Below are positions 25,063 through 36,578 of a stretch of DNA of 45,880 nt, one piece after another. Both the position numbers and the translations under genes were made by a program. The notes beneath the pieces were generated by a model. The model saw only the letters and a list, made by a program, of their open reading frames with translations. It ran no database searches and was not told where the DNA came from. This DNA is from a bacterium (GTDB taxonomy: Bacteria > Krumholzibacteriota > Krumholzibacteriia > LZORAL124-64-63). Numbering within the stretch: position 1 is the stretch's first letter; every line of letters starts with the position of its first letter. The stretch spans positions 1 through 45,880 of the forward strand of contig JAGRNP010000023.1 in NCBI GenBank assembly GCA_020440705.1, written 5' to 3'.

Positions 25063-25584
25063 GTGCGCCGTTTCGTCGCCGGCAGCATCGACCTCGCGGC
25101 GTCGCTCCTCCTGGCGATCTTGCTGGCGCCCCATGCCGGCTGGTTCCTCGCCGAGCGGGCCGTCGTCACCCTGCGCATCTACGACCCGGCCTCGGCGTGG
25201 AACGGGCCGATCCCCCTCATCCTGGGCAACATCTCGCCCCTGACCTACGGCTGGCCCCTGGCGTGGCTGCTGGTCACGGCGGGCGAGGCGATCTGGGGTG
25301 CGGGACCCGGCAAGCTGGCGACCGGACTGGTGGTCGTGCCGGGACCGGGGGCCGGACGCGGCGCCCCGGGAAGGCGATGGCTCGTGAAGGGAAGCGGCGC
25401 ACTGCTCGTGTGCCTGGGCCTGCTGGTCGGCTGGTGGCCGCTGGGCCTGGCCGGCGTCGTGGCGGGCGGGATCGTGCTGCTGGGCGCGCCGGCGGCCCTC
25501 ACTGCGGGTGGAACGACCCTGCCGGACCGCCTCGCCGGCACCTCGGTGGCCAGACGGCCGCGCGGCATCGCCACGCTCGCCTGA
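25063..25584 (+). CDS. RDD-family-like membrane protein
   Basis: 173 residues with several hydrophobic segments. The RDD hallmarks are present in order: RRFVAGSIDLAASLLL near the N-terminus (Arg and Asp in helix 1), GPGKLATGLVVV in the middle and LPDRLAGTSV at the end. RDD proteins are small inner-membrane proteins, some acting as ion transporters, often of unknown function. The start is GTG at 25063, three bases after the upstream stop. It converges on the PAP2 gene with a 9-bp gap and no obvious terminator. Confidence 0.65.
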   Translation: MRRFVAGSIDLAASLLLAILLAPHAGWFLAERAVVTLRIYDPASAWNGPIPLILGNISPLTYGWPLAWLLVTAGEAIWGAGPGKLATGLVVVPGPGAGRGAPGRRWLVKGSGALLVCLGLLVGWWPLGLAGVVAGGIVLLGAPAALTAGGTTLPDRLAGTSVARRPRGIATLA

Positions 25585-25593
25585 CGCGCCGCC

Positions 25594-26373
25594 TCAGAAC
25601 CGTCCGGCGACCGCCAGGCCCCGTCCCAGCGGCACGAGCTGCAGGCCGAGGCCGTCGGCGTCCCCCCGCGGGCGGCCGGCGTTGCGGCCGATGATCCAGC
25701 CGATGGTCGCGCCCGCGACCACGTCCGAGCCGTAGTGCTTCAGGTCTTCCATGCGGCCGAGCCCGGTGAGCACGCCGAGCCCGATGGCCACGCCGCCGGC
25801 CCAGCCGCCGTAGCGCCGGCTCACGACACCGGCGGTGGAGAAGGCCGACGCCGTGTGGCCCGAGGGGAAGCTGTAGTCCTCGCCGTTGGGGCGTTCGCGG
25901 TTGAAGGTCACCTTCAGGGCGCTGACGGCGCCGTAGGTCAGGGCGAGGCTGCGGGTCAGGTCGTAGCCGAGACCGGCCGCCTCCTCGCTGCCGGCCCAGG
26001 CGCCGAGGCCCCAGGTGGCCAGGGCCAGGGGGGCCTGCACCCGGGCGTCGCCCCACACGTTGCCGAAGTCGGCCAGCTCGTCGATGACCGGCTGGTTGAG
26101 CGTGCGGGCGACGGCCTCCGGATCCTCGAAGGTCGACACGAGGAGCGCCGTCGCCGCACCGCCCGCCAGCCACCAGGCGTTCTCCCGCGTCGGCAGGTGG
26201 CGCACGTCGTCCCACAGGTCGCCGGGCAGGTCGGTGACCCCGCCCGCAGCGGGCCGCGCGGGCGAGATCGCCAGCAGGAGCACTCCCAGACACCACCAGG
26301 AGCCCGCCTTGACGGCGAGCCCGTTCCGACGCTGGCAGGAGGTCGCAATCGGGTTAGAATCCGGCTGATGCAT
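25594..26373 (-). CDS. PAP2-superfamily phosphatase, exported
   Basis: 259 residues. A hydrophobic segment (WWCLGVLLLAISPARPAAG) serves as signal peptide. The three acid-phosphatase motifs are complete: KVTFNRERP (KX6RP), SFPSGHTAS (PSGH) and GRMEDLKHYGSDV (R-X5-H-X3-D). The enzyme should remove phosphate from lipid phosphates such as phosphatidate or undecaprenyl pyrophosphate on the outer side of the membrane. The ATG at 26373 is the only good start ahead of the signal peptide, yet it lies just 24 bp from the divergent CYTH start. The two genes therefore share a very short control region or overlap each other's promoters. Confidence 0.85.
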   Translation of the reverse strand: MHQPDSNPIATSCQRRNGLAVKAGSWWCLGVLLLAISPARPAAGGVTDLPGDLWDDVRHLPTRENAWWLAGGAATALLVSTFEDPEAVARTLNQPVIDELADFGNVWGDARVQAPLALATWGLGAWAGSEEAAGLGYDLTRSLALTYGAVSALKVTFNRERPNGEDYSFPSGHTASAFSTAGVVSRRYGGWAGGVAIGLGVLTGLGRMEDLKHYGSDVVAGATIGWIIGRNAGRPRGDADGLGLQLVPLGRGLAVAGRF

Positions 26374-26397
26374 GCGCCGATTATCGAGGAGAGTTCC

Positions 26398-26906
26398 ATG
26401 CCCCGCAACGTCGAAATCAAGGCCCGCGTCCGGCGGCCCGCCGAACTGCACCGCCGCGCCGCGAACCTGGCCGACGGACCCCCCACCCTGATCCGCCAGC
26501 GCGACACGTTCTACGCCGCCGCCCGCGGTCGCCTCAAGCTGCGCGACTTCGGCGACGGCCACGGCGAGCTCATCGCCTACCAGCGGCCCGATCGCGAGGG
26601 CCCGAAGACCTCGTCCTACCTCATCGCCCCCACGGACGATCCGGCCGCCCTGCACGCGGCCCTGGCGGCGGCCCTCGGCGTGCGCGGGGTGGTGGTCAAG
26701 GAACGGACGCTGCTCCTGAGCGGCCGCACCCGCATCCATCTGGACCGGGTCGAGGGTCTCGGCGAGTTCCTGGAACTCGAGGTGGTGCTGGCGGCCGACG
26801 AGGACGAGGCCGTCGGCCGCGCCGAGGCCGAGGACCTCATGGCGCGGCTGGGCGTCGCGGCGGCCGACCTGATCGATCGTGCCTACATCGACCTGCTCGC
26901 CGGCGG

Positions 26907-26910
<4 letters not shown>
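26398..26910 (+). CDS. CYTH-domain protein (class IV adenylate cyclase/triphosphatase type)
   Basis: 170 residues, the normal length of a single CYTH domain. It opens with RNVEIKARV, the ExExK-type signature in which the first acidic residue is Asn. Later come charged strands KLRDFGDGHGELIAYQRPD, KERTLLLSGRTRIHLDRVEGLGEFLELEVVL and a terminal LIDRAYIDLL. These line a tunnel that binds metal and triphosphate. The family includes CyaB cyclases and tripolyphosphatases, so the substrate cannot be fixed here. GAGGAGAG upstream supports the ATG at 26398. Its last codons overlap the end of the convergent antiporter gene by 4 bp. Confidence 0.85.
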
Positions 26911-28178
<1,268 letters not shown>

Positions 28179-28184
28179 GACGCG

Positions 28185-31100
28185 CTACACCGCCGGGGAG
28201 CCGTCGGGTTCGCCGCCACCCGGGGCGGTGCCGCCGTCCGGCGCCGGCAGCGGCGTCGGCGGGCCGCCGAACCGCTCGGCGAGACCCTGGATGACCAGGT
28301 AGTACACCGGCGTCAGCAGCACCATGCCCACGATGCCCACGAGCATGCCGCCGAACACGGCCGTGCCCAGCGAGACGCGGCTCGCCGCGCCGGCCCCGGA
28401 GGCCACGATCAGCGGGATCACGCCCAGGATGAACGAGAAGGCCGTCATCAGGATGGCCCGGAAGCGCAGCTCCGCCGCGGCGAGGGCCGCGTCGTAGATG
28501 CTCTTGCCCTCCTCGCGGTTCACCTTGGCGAACTCGACGATGAGGATGGCCGTCTTGGCCACCAGGCCGATGAGCAGCACCAGTCCGACCTGGGTGTAGA
28601 CGTTGTTGTCGAGCCCGCGGAACTTCGTGAACCACAGGGCGCCCATGATCGCCACGGGCACGCCGAGCATCACGGCCACCGGGATGAGCCAGCTCTCGTA
28701 CTGGGCCACCAGGAAGAGGTACACGAAGAGGAAGGCCAGCCCGAAGATGAGCGGCGCCAGGTTGCCGGCGGCCAACTGCTGGTAGGTGACGCCGGACCAC
28801 TCGTAGCCCATGGTCGGCGGCAGCACCTCGGCCGCGAGCTGCTCCATGGCCTTGATCTGGTCGCCGCTCGAGACGCCGGGCAGGCCCTGGCCCGTGATGG
28901 TGGCCTTGGGGTACATGTTGAAGCGCCCGATGAAGAGCGGCCCCACCGTGTCGCGCACGGCGGCGAAGGTGCCCAGCGGCACCATGTTGCCCGTGGCGCT
29001 GCGCACCTCGATGCGCTCGATGTCCGCCGGCACCGAGCGGTAGCGGTCGTCGGCCTGGGCCATGACCTTCCAGGTGCGCCCGAAGAGGTTGAAGTCGTTC
29101 ACGTAGGCCGTGCCGAGGTAGGCCGAGAGCGAGCCGAAGACCTGGCTCATGGGCACCTGGTAGGTCTGCGCCTTCACGCGGTCGATCTCGACGTACAGCA
29201 TGGGCACCGTGGCCCGCAGGTTCTGGTTCAGGCGGGTGAGCACGCCCGTCCGGTTGCCGCGCGCGACCATCTCCTTGGCCGCCGACTCGAGCTGCATGAT
29301 CCCGGCGCCGCCGCGGTCCTGGAGCTCGAACGAGAATCCGGCCGCGCTGCCGAGGCCCATGATCGGCGGCGGCAGGAAGCCGAACACCAGCGCCTCCTGG
29401 ATGCCGAACAGCTTCCGCTGCAGGCCGGCCATGACGGTCTTGATGTACAGCTCCTTGTCGGTCCGCTCGCTCCAGTTGTCCATGGTCACGATGCACATGG
29501 CCGAGTTCGGCGACTGCACGCCGTCGAGCAGCGAATACCCGCCCACGGTGAGGAACTTCGCCACGCCCGGGGTCTGCAGCAGCAGGGCGTTGATCTGGTC
29601 GGTGACCTGCTGCGTCCGGGCGAGGGAGGCGCCGTCGGGCAGGGCGGCGTTGATGAAGAAGTAGCCCTGGTCCTCGTCGGGCAGGAAGCCGACCGGCACC
29701 GACTTGACGCCGAAGACGGTCAGCGCCATCAGGCCGGCGAAGATGACCATCGACAGGGCCGACTTGCGCAGGAGACCGCCCACCAGACCCTTGTAGCCCG
29801 CGGTGCTCTTCTCGAAGAATTCGTCGAACTTGCGGAAGAAGACCCACTTGCGGCGGTTCGGGTCGGCCGGCTTGAGCAGGATGCGGCACAGGGCCGGGCT
29901 CAGCGTGAGCGCGTTGATCGACGAGAAGATCGTCGCGATGGAGATGGTGATGGCGAACTGGCGATAGAGCAGGCCGGTCAGGCCGGGCATCATCAGCGTG
30001 GGCACGAACACGGCCATGAGCACGGCCGTGGAGGCGATCACCGGGCCGGTCACCTCGCCCATGCCGATGGTGATGGCCTTGCGCGAGTCCCAGCCCTTCT
30101 CCTCCATCAGGCGCACCGTGTTCTCGACCACGAGGATGGCGTCGTCCACCACGATGCCGATCACGAGCACGAGGCCGAACAGGGTCAGGTTGTTGATGGA
30201 CATGCCCAGGCCGTTCATCACGGCGAAGGTGCCGATCAGCGACACCGGGATCGTGATGGCCGGGATCAGCGTCGTGCGCCAGTCCTGCAGGAAGATCCAC
30301 ACCACGAAGATGACCAGGAAGATGGCCTGGACCAGGGTCAGCACGACCTCGTCGATGGAGGCCTGGATGTACTCGGTGGCGTCGTAGAGGACCTCGTACT
30401 CGAGGTCGTCGGGGAAGTCGCGCGCGAGGCGGTCCATGATCTCCGCCACGCCCTCGGCCACGCCCAGGGCGTTCGAACCCGGCAGCTGGTAGATGCCCAC
30501 GGCGATGGCGGGGCTGCCCGAGTGCTCGGCGTACCAGCTGTAGGCCAGCGCGCCCAGCTCGACGCGCGCCACGTCGCGCAGGTAGAGCACCTGGCCGTCC
30601 AGCCCGGTGCGGATCACGATGGCGCCGAACTCCTCCTCGGTCATCAGGCGGCCCTTGGTGATGATCTTGTACTGGAAGGGCAGGTCGCCCGGATTCGGCG
30701 GCGCGCCAATGGTGCCGGCGGCGACCGACACGTTCTGGCTGCGGACCGCCCCGATCACCTCCTCGGCCGTCAGGCCGCGGGCCTTCAGCTGCTCCGGATC
30801 GAGCCACATCCGCATGCTGAAGTCCTTGGCGCCGAAGACGGTCACCGAACCGACGCCCTCGACGCGGGCGAGCTGGTCCTTCACGCGGGTCGCGATGTAG
30901 TTGGAGATGTACAGCTCGTCGTAGGTGCCGCCGGGCGAGCGCAGGCTGACCACCTCGACCATGGCCGTCGTCTTCTTCTCGACCTTCACGCCCTGGCGCT
31001 TGACCTCCTCGGGCAGCAGCGGCATGGCCACGTCGGCGCGGTTCTTGGTCATCACCTGGGCCATGTCGACGTCCGACCCGATGTCGAAGCTGACGGTGAG

Positions 31101-31370
31101 GTTGAGCTGGCCCTCGGAATCGCTCTTGGAGTCCATGTAGATCATGTTCTCCACGCCGTTGATCTGCTCCTCGATGGGCGCGGCCACCGACTCGAGCACC
31201 GTGTTCGGGTCGGCACCCGGGAACGTCGCCGTCACCGCGATGGTGGGCGGCGTGATGTCGGGCATCGACTCGATCGGCAGGATCGGGATGCTGATGCCCC
31301 CGACGATGAGGATGAGCAGCGAGATCACCAGCGCGAACTTGGGGCGATCGATGAAGATGCGGCTGAACAT
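28185..31370 (-). CDS. RND efflux pump, HAE1/AcrB type
   Basis: A 1061-residue inner-membrane transporter. It starts [18 protein letters not shown], as HAE1 pumps do, and has twelve membrane segments in two halves with large periplasmic loops. Proton-relay residues are present: D409-D410 in [13 protein letters not shown] and the Lys of [15 protein letters not shown] near residue 945. The central LMxxL-like helix 4 region and the AcrB-style porter and docking domains are full length. It should export hydrophobic drugs, bile-like compounds or solvents, driven by protons. It lies third in the order outer-membrane factor, adaptor, pump, antiporter, 72 bp after the adaptor gene. No local regulator gene is linked. 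Confidence 0.95.
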   Translation of the reverse strand: MFSRIFIDRPKFALVISLLILIVGGISIPILPIESMPDITPPTIAVTATFPGADPNTVLESVAAPIEEQINGVENMIYMDSKSDSEGQLNLTVSFDIGSDVDMAQVMTKNRADVAMPLLPEEVKRQGVKVEKKTTAMVEVVSLRSPGGTYDELYISNYIATRVKDQLARVEGVGSVTVFGAKDFSMRMWLDPEQLKARGLTAEEVIGAVRSQNVSVAAGTIGAPPNPGDLPFQYKIITKGRLMTEEEFGAIVIRTGLDGQVLYLRDVARVELGALAYSWYAEHSGSPAIAVGIYQLPGSNALGVAEGVAEIMDRLARDFPDDLEYEVLYDATEYIQASIDEVVLTLVQAIFLVIFVVWIFLQDWRTTLIPAITIPVSLIGTFAVMNGLGMSINNLTLFGLVLVIGIVVDDAILVVENTVRLMEEKGWDSRKAITIGMGEVTGPVIASTAVLMAVFVPTLMMPGLTGLLYRQFAITISIATIFSSINALTLSPALCRILLKPADPNRRKWVFFRKFDEFFEKSTAGYKGLVGGLLRKSALSMVIFAGLMALTVFGVKSVPVGFLPDEDQGYFFINAALPDGASLARTQQVTDQINALLLQTPGVAKFLTVGGYSLLDGVQSPNSAMCIVTMDNWSERTDKELYIKTVMAGLQRKLFGIQEALVFGFLPPPIMGLGSAAGFSFELQDRGGAGIMQLESAAKEMVARGNRTGVLTRLNQNLRATVPMLYVEIDRVKAQTYQVPMSQVFGSLSAYLGTAYVNDFNLFGRTWKVMAQADDRYRSVPADIERIEVRSATGNMVPLGTFAAVRDTVGPLFIGRFNMYPKATITGQGLPGVSSGDQIKAMEQLAAEVLPPTMGYEWSGVTYQQLAAGNLAPLIFGLAFLFVYLFLVAQYESWLIPVAVMLGVPVAIMGALWFTKFRGLDNNVYTQVGLVLLIGLVAKTAILIVEFAKVNREEGKSIYDAALAAAELRFRAILMTAFSFILGVIPLIVASGAGAASRVSLGTAVFGGMLVGIVGMVLLTPVYYLVIQGLAERFGGPPTPLPAPDGGTAPGGGEPDGSPAV

Positions 31371-31442
31371 GCGATCGGATCTCCTTGTCCGGTTCCTCGG
31401 TCGCGGCCGGGACGCCCCGGCCGCCGGTCGCGATGGCCCGAC

Positions 31443-32642
31443 CTAGCCCTGCTTGCCCTGGGCCTGGGCGGCGGCCTGCTGCCGCATCGCCTTGAACTGC
31501 TCCGCCGTCAGGGGCGTGCACGGCATGCCCGGCCGCGCGAACATCAGGCCGTCGACGATGATCGTCTCATCGCCCGCCAGGCCGTCGCGCACGTGGATCA
31601 GTCCGCCCTCCTGGGGCAGCCCCAGGCTCACGTACTTCTGCTCGACGATGTTGCCCTCGCCGACGACCAGGAGGTACTTGCCGCCGAGGTCGGTGCCGAG
31701 GGCCGTCTCCGGCACGAGCACCGAGTCGGGGATCGGATCCGCCTCGACCTTGAGCCGCACGAAGAGGCCCGGGAAGAAGTCGAGGCTCTCGTTCTCCAGC
31801 CGGACGCGCAGCTCGATGGTGCCCGTCTCGGGATCGACCTGGTTGTCGATGAAGTCGATGACGCCCGGGAAGGGGAAGCCCTCGTCGTTGGCCCGGGCGA
31901 CGAACGCCGCGGCGCGTTCGGCGTCGGAGCCGTCGCGCTTCTGCTCGACGGACTTGGACGCGAGGTAGCGCAGGACCACGTTCTCGGGCGCGTGGAAGTA
32001 CACGTAGATGGGCTGCAGGCGGTTGACGCGCGTCAGCAGGGTCGGACCGCCCTGGCCGACCAGGTTGCCCACGTCGACGAGGTTCCGGCTCACGACGCCG
32101 CTGATGGGCGAGGTGACCCGGGTGTAGCCGTAGAAGAGCTCGGCCTGGTCGAGGTTCGCCCGCGCGGTCGCCACCGAGGCCGCGGCCATGTCGCGCTCGG
32201 CCCGCGCCCGGTCCACGTCCATCTCGGACACGGCGCGGCTGCGACTGGCCTTCTCCACCCGCTGCAGCTCGGTCTTCGACCGCAGCAGGTTGGCCTCGGC
32301 CGAGGCCAGGGCCGCCCTGGCGGCGTCGCGGTCGGCGCGGTACTTGGTCTCCTCGATGCGGAAGAGCAGGTCGCCGGCGGCGACGTTGCTGCTCGGCGCG
32401 AAGGCGACCTCCTCCAGTTCGCCGGCGACGCGGGCCACCACGTCGGCCGACTCGACCGCGCGGGTCGAGCCGGTGAAGATCATGTAGTCCTTCACCTCGC
32501 CGCGGGTGGGCTGGGCCACCGTCACCGGCGGCGCCTGGGGGGCCGCGGCCTGCTGGCCCTGGGAGCAGGCTCCCAGTCCGAGAAGAATGCCGGTGCCCGC
32601 GAGCAGCAGGGCCGTCCTGGTCAGATCTCGCCGCAGATTCAT
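31443..32642 (-). CDS. RND efflux adaptor (membrane fusion protein), lipoprotein
   Basis: 399 residues. The lipobox is LLGLGACSQG, then an Ala/Gln/Pro-rich linker. The order is membrane-proximal strand, lipoyl half (AGELEEVAFAPSSNVAAGDLL), a helical hairpin rich in Ala/Arg/Glu (about 110-185), the second lipoyl half (TRVTSPISGVVSRNLVDVGN), beta-barrel and membrane-proximal domains (GVIDFIDNQVDPETGTIELR). This is the AcrA/MexA layout, joining the pump to the outer-membrane channel. The start codon shares a base with the stop of the outer-membrane factor gene (TGATG), indicating translational coupling. Confidence 0.93.
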   Translation of the reverse strand: MNLRRDLTRTALLLAGTGILLGLGACSQGQQAAAPQAPPVTVAQPTRGEVKDYMIFTGSTRAVESADVVARVAGELEEVAFAPSSNVAAGDLLFRIEETKYRADRDAARAALASAEANLLRSKTELQRVEKASRSRAVSEMDVDRARAERDMAAASVATARANLDQAELFYGYTRVTSPISGVVSRNLVDVGNLVGQGGPTLLTRVNRLQPIYVYFHAPENVVLRYLASKSVEQKRDGSDAERAAAFVARANDEGFPFPGVIDFIDNQVDPETGTIELRVRLENESLDFFPGLFVRLKVEADPIPDSVLVPETALGTDLGGKYLLVVGEGNIVEQKYVSLGLPQEGGLIHVRDGLAGDETIIVDGLMFARPGMPCTPLTAEQFKAMRQQAAAQAQGKQG

Positions 32643-34231
32643 CAGTTGACCTCGTTTTCCTGCGCGGGCGCGGAGCCCGCTCCGTTGGCGTCGGAATCGG
32701 TTCGGTTGGCGGCCGCGGCCGCGTCGGATGCGTCGGAGCGGGCCATCTCCAGGGCCAGGTCCGGATCGGTGTCGGCCAGGGACCAGCCGCCGCCCAGGGC
32801 CCGGTTCAGCTGGACCACGTCGGTGATGACGTTCCCCCGCGACTGGGCCAGGGCGTCCTGCTGGTCGAAGAGCACGCGCTGGGCGTCGAGGTAGGCCTGG
32901 AAGTCGGTCAGGCCCTCGAGGTAGAGGGTGTGGACGAGTTCGACCGACTGCTGCGACGCCTCCACGGCCGTGATGAGCAGATCGCGGCGGGTCTCCTCCT
33001 GGCGCAGGGCCACCAGGGCGTTCTCGACCTCGGCGAGGGCGTTCAGCACCGTCTTCTCGTAGGCCGCCAGGGCCTGGCGCGTGCGGGCCTCCTCGGCCTT
33101 GATCTGGCCGCGGATGCGGCCGCCGGTGAAGAGGTTCCAGCGCACGCCCGGGGCGAGGGTCCAGCCCGTGTGGCCGGCGTCGCCGAGGCCACCGAAGTCG
33201 ACGCTCGTCACGCTGATGGCGCCGACCAGGGAGAAGCTCGGGTAGAGATCGGCCTTCGCCACGCCGATGCGCGCGGTCTGGGCCGCGAGACTGCGCTCGC
33301 TGCGGCGCACGTCCGGCCGGCGGCGCAGCAGCTCGGCCGGCAGCTCGAGAGCCACCGCCGTGTCGGGGCGCGGCAGGCCCGCGTCGGCCGCCAGCTCGGT
33401 GTCGAGGGCGCCGGGATTCTCGCCCAGCAGCACGGCCAGCCGGTTGCGGCCGGCCTCGAGGGCGGTCTCCAGCAGCGGAATGGCCGCCTCGGTGTTGGCC
33501 AGGTTCGAACGCGCCCGCGCCACGTCGAGCAGGGGCACCAGCCCGGCGTCCTCGCGGGCGATGACGATGTCCATGGTCTCGCGCTGGCTGGCCACGTTCT
33601 CGCGGGCCACGGCCAGACGCAGCTGCAGCGCCCGCACGTCGACGTAGGTGGCGGCCACCTCGGCGTAGAGGCTCACGAGCACGTCGCGGTAGTCCTCGAT
33701 GGACGCCGCCACGCCGGCGCCGGTGGCTTCACGCGCACGCCGGTTGCGCCCGAAGAGGTCGAGCTCCCAGCTGGCGCCGAGACCGAATTCCCAATTGTTG
33801 CTCGGGTTGTCACCGAGGGCCGCCAGGGCGCCCTGGGGCCCGTTCTCGGCGATCTGAGTGCGGGAGAAGGTGCCGTCGGCCTGCACCTGGGGCCAGTAGG
33901 CGCCGCCGGCGATCTGGTGGTAGGCCCGGGCCTCGGTGATCCGGGCCAGGGCCGCGTCCAGGTCGGGGTTGGCCGCCCGCGCCCGCACGAGCAGGGAGTC
34001 GAGCAGCGTGTCCCCGAGGGTCGTCCACCAGGTTTCCAGGACCGGCGACGGCCCCGCCAGGTCGGCGGCGGCGGCGTTGCCCCAGGCGTCGGGCACGGGC
34101 AGTTCGGGCTCCTCGTAGTCGGGCCCGACGGCACAGGCCGAGAGCACGAGCAGGGCTCCCCCCAGCGCCAGGACCGCAACCGACCGGGGCCGCGCGCCGA
34201 AGGGCGGGCGGAACGCGGAGCGGAATCTCAT
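32642..34231 (-). CDS. Outer-membrane efflux factor (NodT/OprM-type lipoprotein)
   Basis: 529 residues. The signal peptide ends in the lipobox LLVLSACAVGPDYEEPELPVP, the usual NodT opening, with two OEP repeats following (about 75-280 and 290-495). Characteristic stretches are LETWWTTLGDTLLDSLL, ASWELDLFGRNRRARE, LLRRRPDVRRSERSLAAQ and APGVRWNLFTGGRI. It forms the trimeric channel for the RND pump. The start at 34231 is chosen at the signal peptide; the frame stays open upstream without a plausible protein. It is the first gene of the pump operon and lies 97 bp after the TPR lipoprotein gene on the same strand. Confidence 0.93.
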   Translation of the reverse strand: MRFRSAFRPPFGARPRSVAVLALGGALLVLSACAVGPDYEEPELPVPDAWGNAAAADLAGPSPVLETWWTTLGDTLLDSLLVRARAANPDLDAALARITEARAYHQIAGGAYWPQVQADGTFSRTQIAENGPQGALAALGDNPSNNWEFGLGASWELDLFGRNRRAREATGAGVAASIEDYRDVLVSLYAEVAATYVDVRALQLRLAVARENVASQRETMDIVIAREDAGLVPLLDVARARSNLANTEAAIPLLETALEAGRNRLAVLLGENPGALDTELAADAGLPRPDTAVALELPAELLRRRPDVRRSERSLAAQTARIGVAKADLYPSFSLVGAISVTSVDFGGLGDAGHTGWTLAPGVRWNLFTGGRIRGQIKAEEARTRQALAAYEKTVLNALAEVENALVALRQEETRRDLLITAVEASQQSVELVHTLYLEGLTDFQAYLDAQRVLFDQQDALAQSRGNVITDVVQLNRALGGGWSLADTDPDLALEMARSDASDAAAAANRTDSDANGAGSAPAQENEVN

Positions 34232-34328
34232 GGGTTGGTCTCTTCCGTCTCGGGTTGGTCGGCCCGGGCACCCCCTCGCGGGCCCGGACGTGGTGGAATC
34301 ATACCGTATCGGCGCCGGGATGGGAACT

Positions 34329-35930
34329 CTAACGCTCGCCCTGCCGGCGCTTGAGGGCGACCTGCTGCAGCAGGCGGCCGATCTCCGCGTTCTCCGGCGC
34401 GAGAGCGGCCGCCCGGCCGAGATCGGCCTCGGCCCCCTCGAGATCGCCGGCATGGAGACGCATCAGGCCCCGGTTGTACCAGGCGATGGTCAGGGCGGGA
34501 TCGAGGGCGAGCGCCTGGTCGAAGGCCGCGGTCGCCGCCGCCTCGTCGCGGGCCATCACGTGCACGAGGCCCATGTCCGACCAGGTGCGGGCCACTTCGG
34601 AGTCCAGGGCCAGCGCCCGCGCCAGGTGCTCCTCGGCCCGCACGTGATCCTCGTTGAGGAGATAGAGGTGGCCGATCTCGGCCTCGAGGCCCGGCAGCTC
34701 GGGCGCCCCGACGGGGAAGCCCTCCGCGGCCGCGCGCAGGTCGTCGATGGCCCGGTCGTTGCGGCCGGTGCCGGCGAAGACCAGCCCCCGCAAACGGCGG
34801 GCCTCGGGCTTCTCCATCTCGAGCCGGACGCAGATGCCCGCCGCGTTGACCGCCAGACCGCCCCACTCCTCGCGCTCGGCGTCGGTCGCCGCCGACTCGA
34901 AGCGCTCGAAGGCGTAGCCGAGATAGGCCGACAGCGAACCCGTCACGTAGTAGCGGCCGAAGGCGAGCCAGAAGGGCAGCGGATGGCGACCCGCCGCATC
35001 GCTGATGCGCCCGTGCGCCACCTGCCGCAGGCAGTCGTTGGCCGTCAGCGGCAGGGCGGCGAGGGATTCGCGGTACCACTTGCTGGCCGTGGAGAAGTCG
35101 CCGACCTGCTCGGCCGCACGGCCCATGTCGCGGTAGCACTCGGCGGCGTGGGCCTCGTCGGGCCGCAGGTCGTACACCGAGTTGTAGGCGGCGCGATGGC
35201 GCCCGCGGGCCGTGTCGATGCGCGAGGTGATCCAGGGCACGTCGGTGGTGAAGGGATCGCGGCGGCGCAGGTCGCGGGCCATGTCCTCGGCCATGCCCAT
35301 GCTGCCGAGACTGGCCTCGACCAGCCCGCGCAGGCGCAGCACCGCGGTGTTGCCCGCCTCGACGCGCTGGGCCGCGCGCACCCACTGGCGCGCCTCGCGC
35401 CACTCGGCGCGGTCGTAGTGCAGCCAGGCGTTGAGCAGCGCCGTCTCGAGGGTGGCGTCGGCCTTGGCCGCGGCCGGACGCGAGCGGGCCAGGGGCGAGT
35501 CGGGGTCCCAGGCCCGGACCGCCGCCGCGGCGGCGTCCAGGCAGGCGTTGGTGCGCAGGTAGTCTCCCACCCAGCGCCAGACACGGGCCTGGTCGAGCCA
35601 GGGCTCCGGATCGCTCGGGGCCAATCCGGCCGCGGCGATGAGATGGCGCAGGCGTTGGTCGGGGCGGTCGGCGCGGTCGGCGGCGCGCTGTTCGGCGGCC
35701 GCGAGGCGGAGACGGCGTTCCTGGGCGGCGTCGGGCAGGGCCAGGAAGGCGGCGAGCCCGAGGGAGTCTTCGTCGGCGACGTAGGTCGTCGGGGGGCGTT
35801 CGGCGCATGGCGCGGGCCGGCGTCCGGCGCAGCCGCCGGCCCCGAGGAGAGCGGCCAGCAGCAGCGGCGGCACGAGAAGACCCCACCCCCGCCGGGCGGA
35901 GGTGGGGTCGGGGATTCCGGAGCAGGTCAT
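34329..35930 (-). CDS. TPR-repeat lipoprotein
   Basis: 533 residues. The lipobox is LLAALLGAGGCAG. Helical repeats follow. Clear TPR units occur near the C-terminus: YLLNEDHVRAEEHLARALALDS, then MGLVHVMARDEAAATAAFDQ and YNRGLMRLHAGDLEGAEADL. Diverged repeats fill the middle. It probably assembles protein complexes at the membrane; no enzymatic domain is seen. The gap to the upstream tetraheme cytochrome gene is 7 bp, so the two form an operon and the protein may dock or organise the cytochrome. Confidence 0.8.
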   Translation of the reverse strand: MTCSGIPDPTSARRGWGLLVPPLLLAALLGAGGCAGRRPAPCAERPPTTYVADEDSLGLAAFLALPDAAQERRLRLAAAEQRAADRADRPDQRLRHLIAAAGLAPSDPEPWLDQARVWRWVGDYLRTNACLDAAAAAVRAWDPDSPLARSRPAAAKADATLETALLNAWLHYDRAEWREARQWVRAAQRVEAGNTAVLRLRGLVEASLGSMGMAEDMARDLRRRDPFTTDVPWITSRIDTARGRHRAAYNSVYDLRPDEAHAAECYRDMGRAAEQVGDFSTASKWYRESLAALPLTANDCLRQVAHGRISDAAGRHPLPFWLAFGRYYVTGSLSAYLGYAFERFESAATDAEREEWGGLAVNAAGICVRLEMEKPEARRLRGLVFAGTGRNDRAIDDLRAAAEGFPVGAPELPGLEAEIGHLYLLNEDHVRAEEHLARALALDSEVARTWSDMGLVHVMARDEAAATAAFDQALALDPALTIAWYNRGLMRLHAGDLEGAEADLGRAAALAPENAEIGRLLQQVALKRRQGER

Positions 35931-35937
35931 CGGGACC

Positions 35938-36480
35938 TTACTTCGCGGGCACCGGGTGCGCGATCTTCGCGACGCGCTCGTCGTAGTTGAAGGCCTTGAA
36001 GGTCGGGCTCTCCTCGTTGTGGCACTTGGAGCAGAACTCGGCGCTGCCCGGCATGTTCAGACCCGCGGCGATGCTCGCCTCGTGGTCTTCCATGACCTTC
36101 TTGCTCTTGTACTCGGAACCGGCGCCATGGCAGGCCTCGCAGCCCACGCCCTCGGTCAGTTCGTACTTGCCCTTGGCGTCGACGCCGACGTCGGCGCCCA
36201 GGAAGTGCTGCGTGGTGTGGCACTTCAGGCAGGCGGGCTCGGCCTGGGGATCGCCCAGACCCTTGTCGGCGGCGATCTTCTTGGCGGCGTCGGTGCCGAG
36301 CGTGGCGAAGGCGCCCGCGTGCGGCCCGGCTTCCCACTTGCCCCACTGGTCACCCGTCTTCGCGCCATGGCACATCTTGCACTTCGGCGCGCCGATGATC
36401 TCGGGCGCGGCGAAGGCAGCGGTGGCGAGGCCGAACAGGAAAATGCCCAGCAGCATGGACATGGCAACGTTCTTCTTCAT
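35938..36480 (-). CDS. Periplasmic tetraheme cytochrome c (c554-like family)
   Basis: 180 residues. A signal peptide (MLLGIFLFGLATAAFA) is followed by four CxxCH heme motifs: CKMCH (34-38), CLKCH (84-88), CEACH (114-118) and CSKCH (150-154). The segment KWEAGPHAGAFATL between hemes 1 and 2 is the conserved W-x-x-S/G-P-H-A motif of the cytochrome c554 family, supplying an extra axial His. It should carry electrons in the periplasm, perhaps to or from nitrogen or metal oxides; the partner is unknown. GAGGAGG just before the ATG fixes the start at 36480. A promoter and a stem-loop lie in the leader, and the TPR lipoprotein gene follows. Confidence 0.92.
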   Translation of the reverse strand: MKKNVAMSMLLGIFLFGLATAAFAAPEIIGAPKCKMCHGAKTGDQWGKWEAGPHAGAFATLGTDAAKKIAADKGLGDPQAEPACLKCHTTQHFLGADVGVDAKGKYELTEGVGCEACHGAGSEYKSKKVMEDHEASIAAGLNMPGSAEFCSKCHNEESPTFKAFNYDERVAKIAHPVPAK

Positions 36481-36494
36481 GATTCCTCCTCGAG

Positions 36495-36523
36495 GGTGCC
36501 TCTGACTTGGCAGAGTCGGCACC
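36495..36523 (-). promoter_or_regulatory. Stem-loop in the 5' leader of the cytochrome gene
   Basis: Outer arms 36495-36500 and 36518-36523 and inner arms 36500-36504 and 36511-36515 pair into one bulged hairpin, ending five bases upstream of the GAGGAGG ribosome site. It could affect mRNA stability or translation. Confidence 0.35.
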
Positions 36524-36549
36524 GTTTCCTGTGGTGATTCCTGCGACGA

Positions 36550-36578
36550 ACGATAACAGGTGGAACCGTCGCTGTCAT
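36550..36578 (-). promoter_or_regulatory. Promoter of the cytochrome-TPR operon
   Basis: Minus-strand ATGACA (36578-36573), 17-bp spacer, TATCGT (36555-36550). A second ATGACA lies 12 bp further upstream (36590-36585). The surrounding 158-bp gap (36481-36638) is AT-rich. Confidence 0.45.
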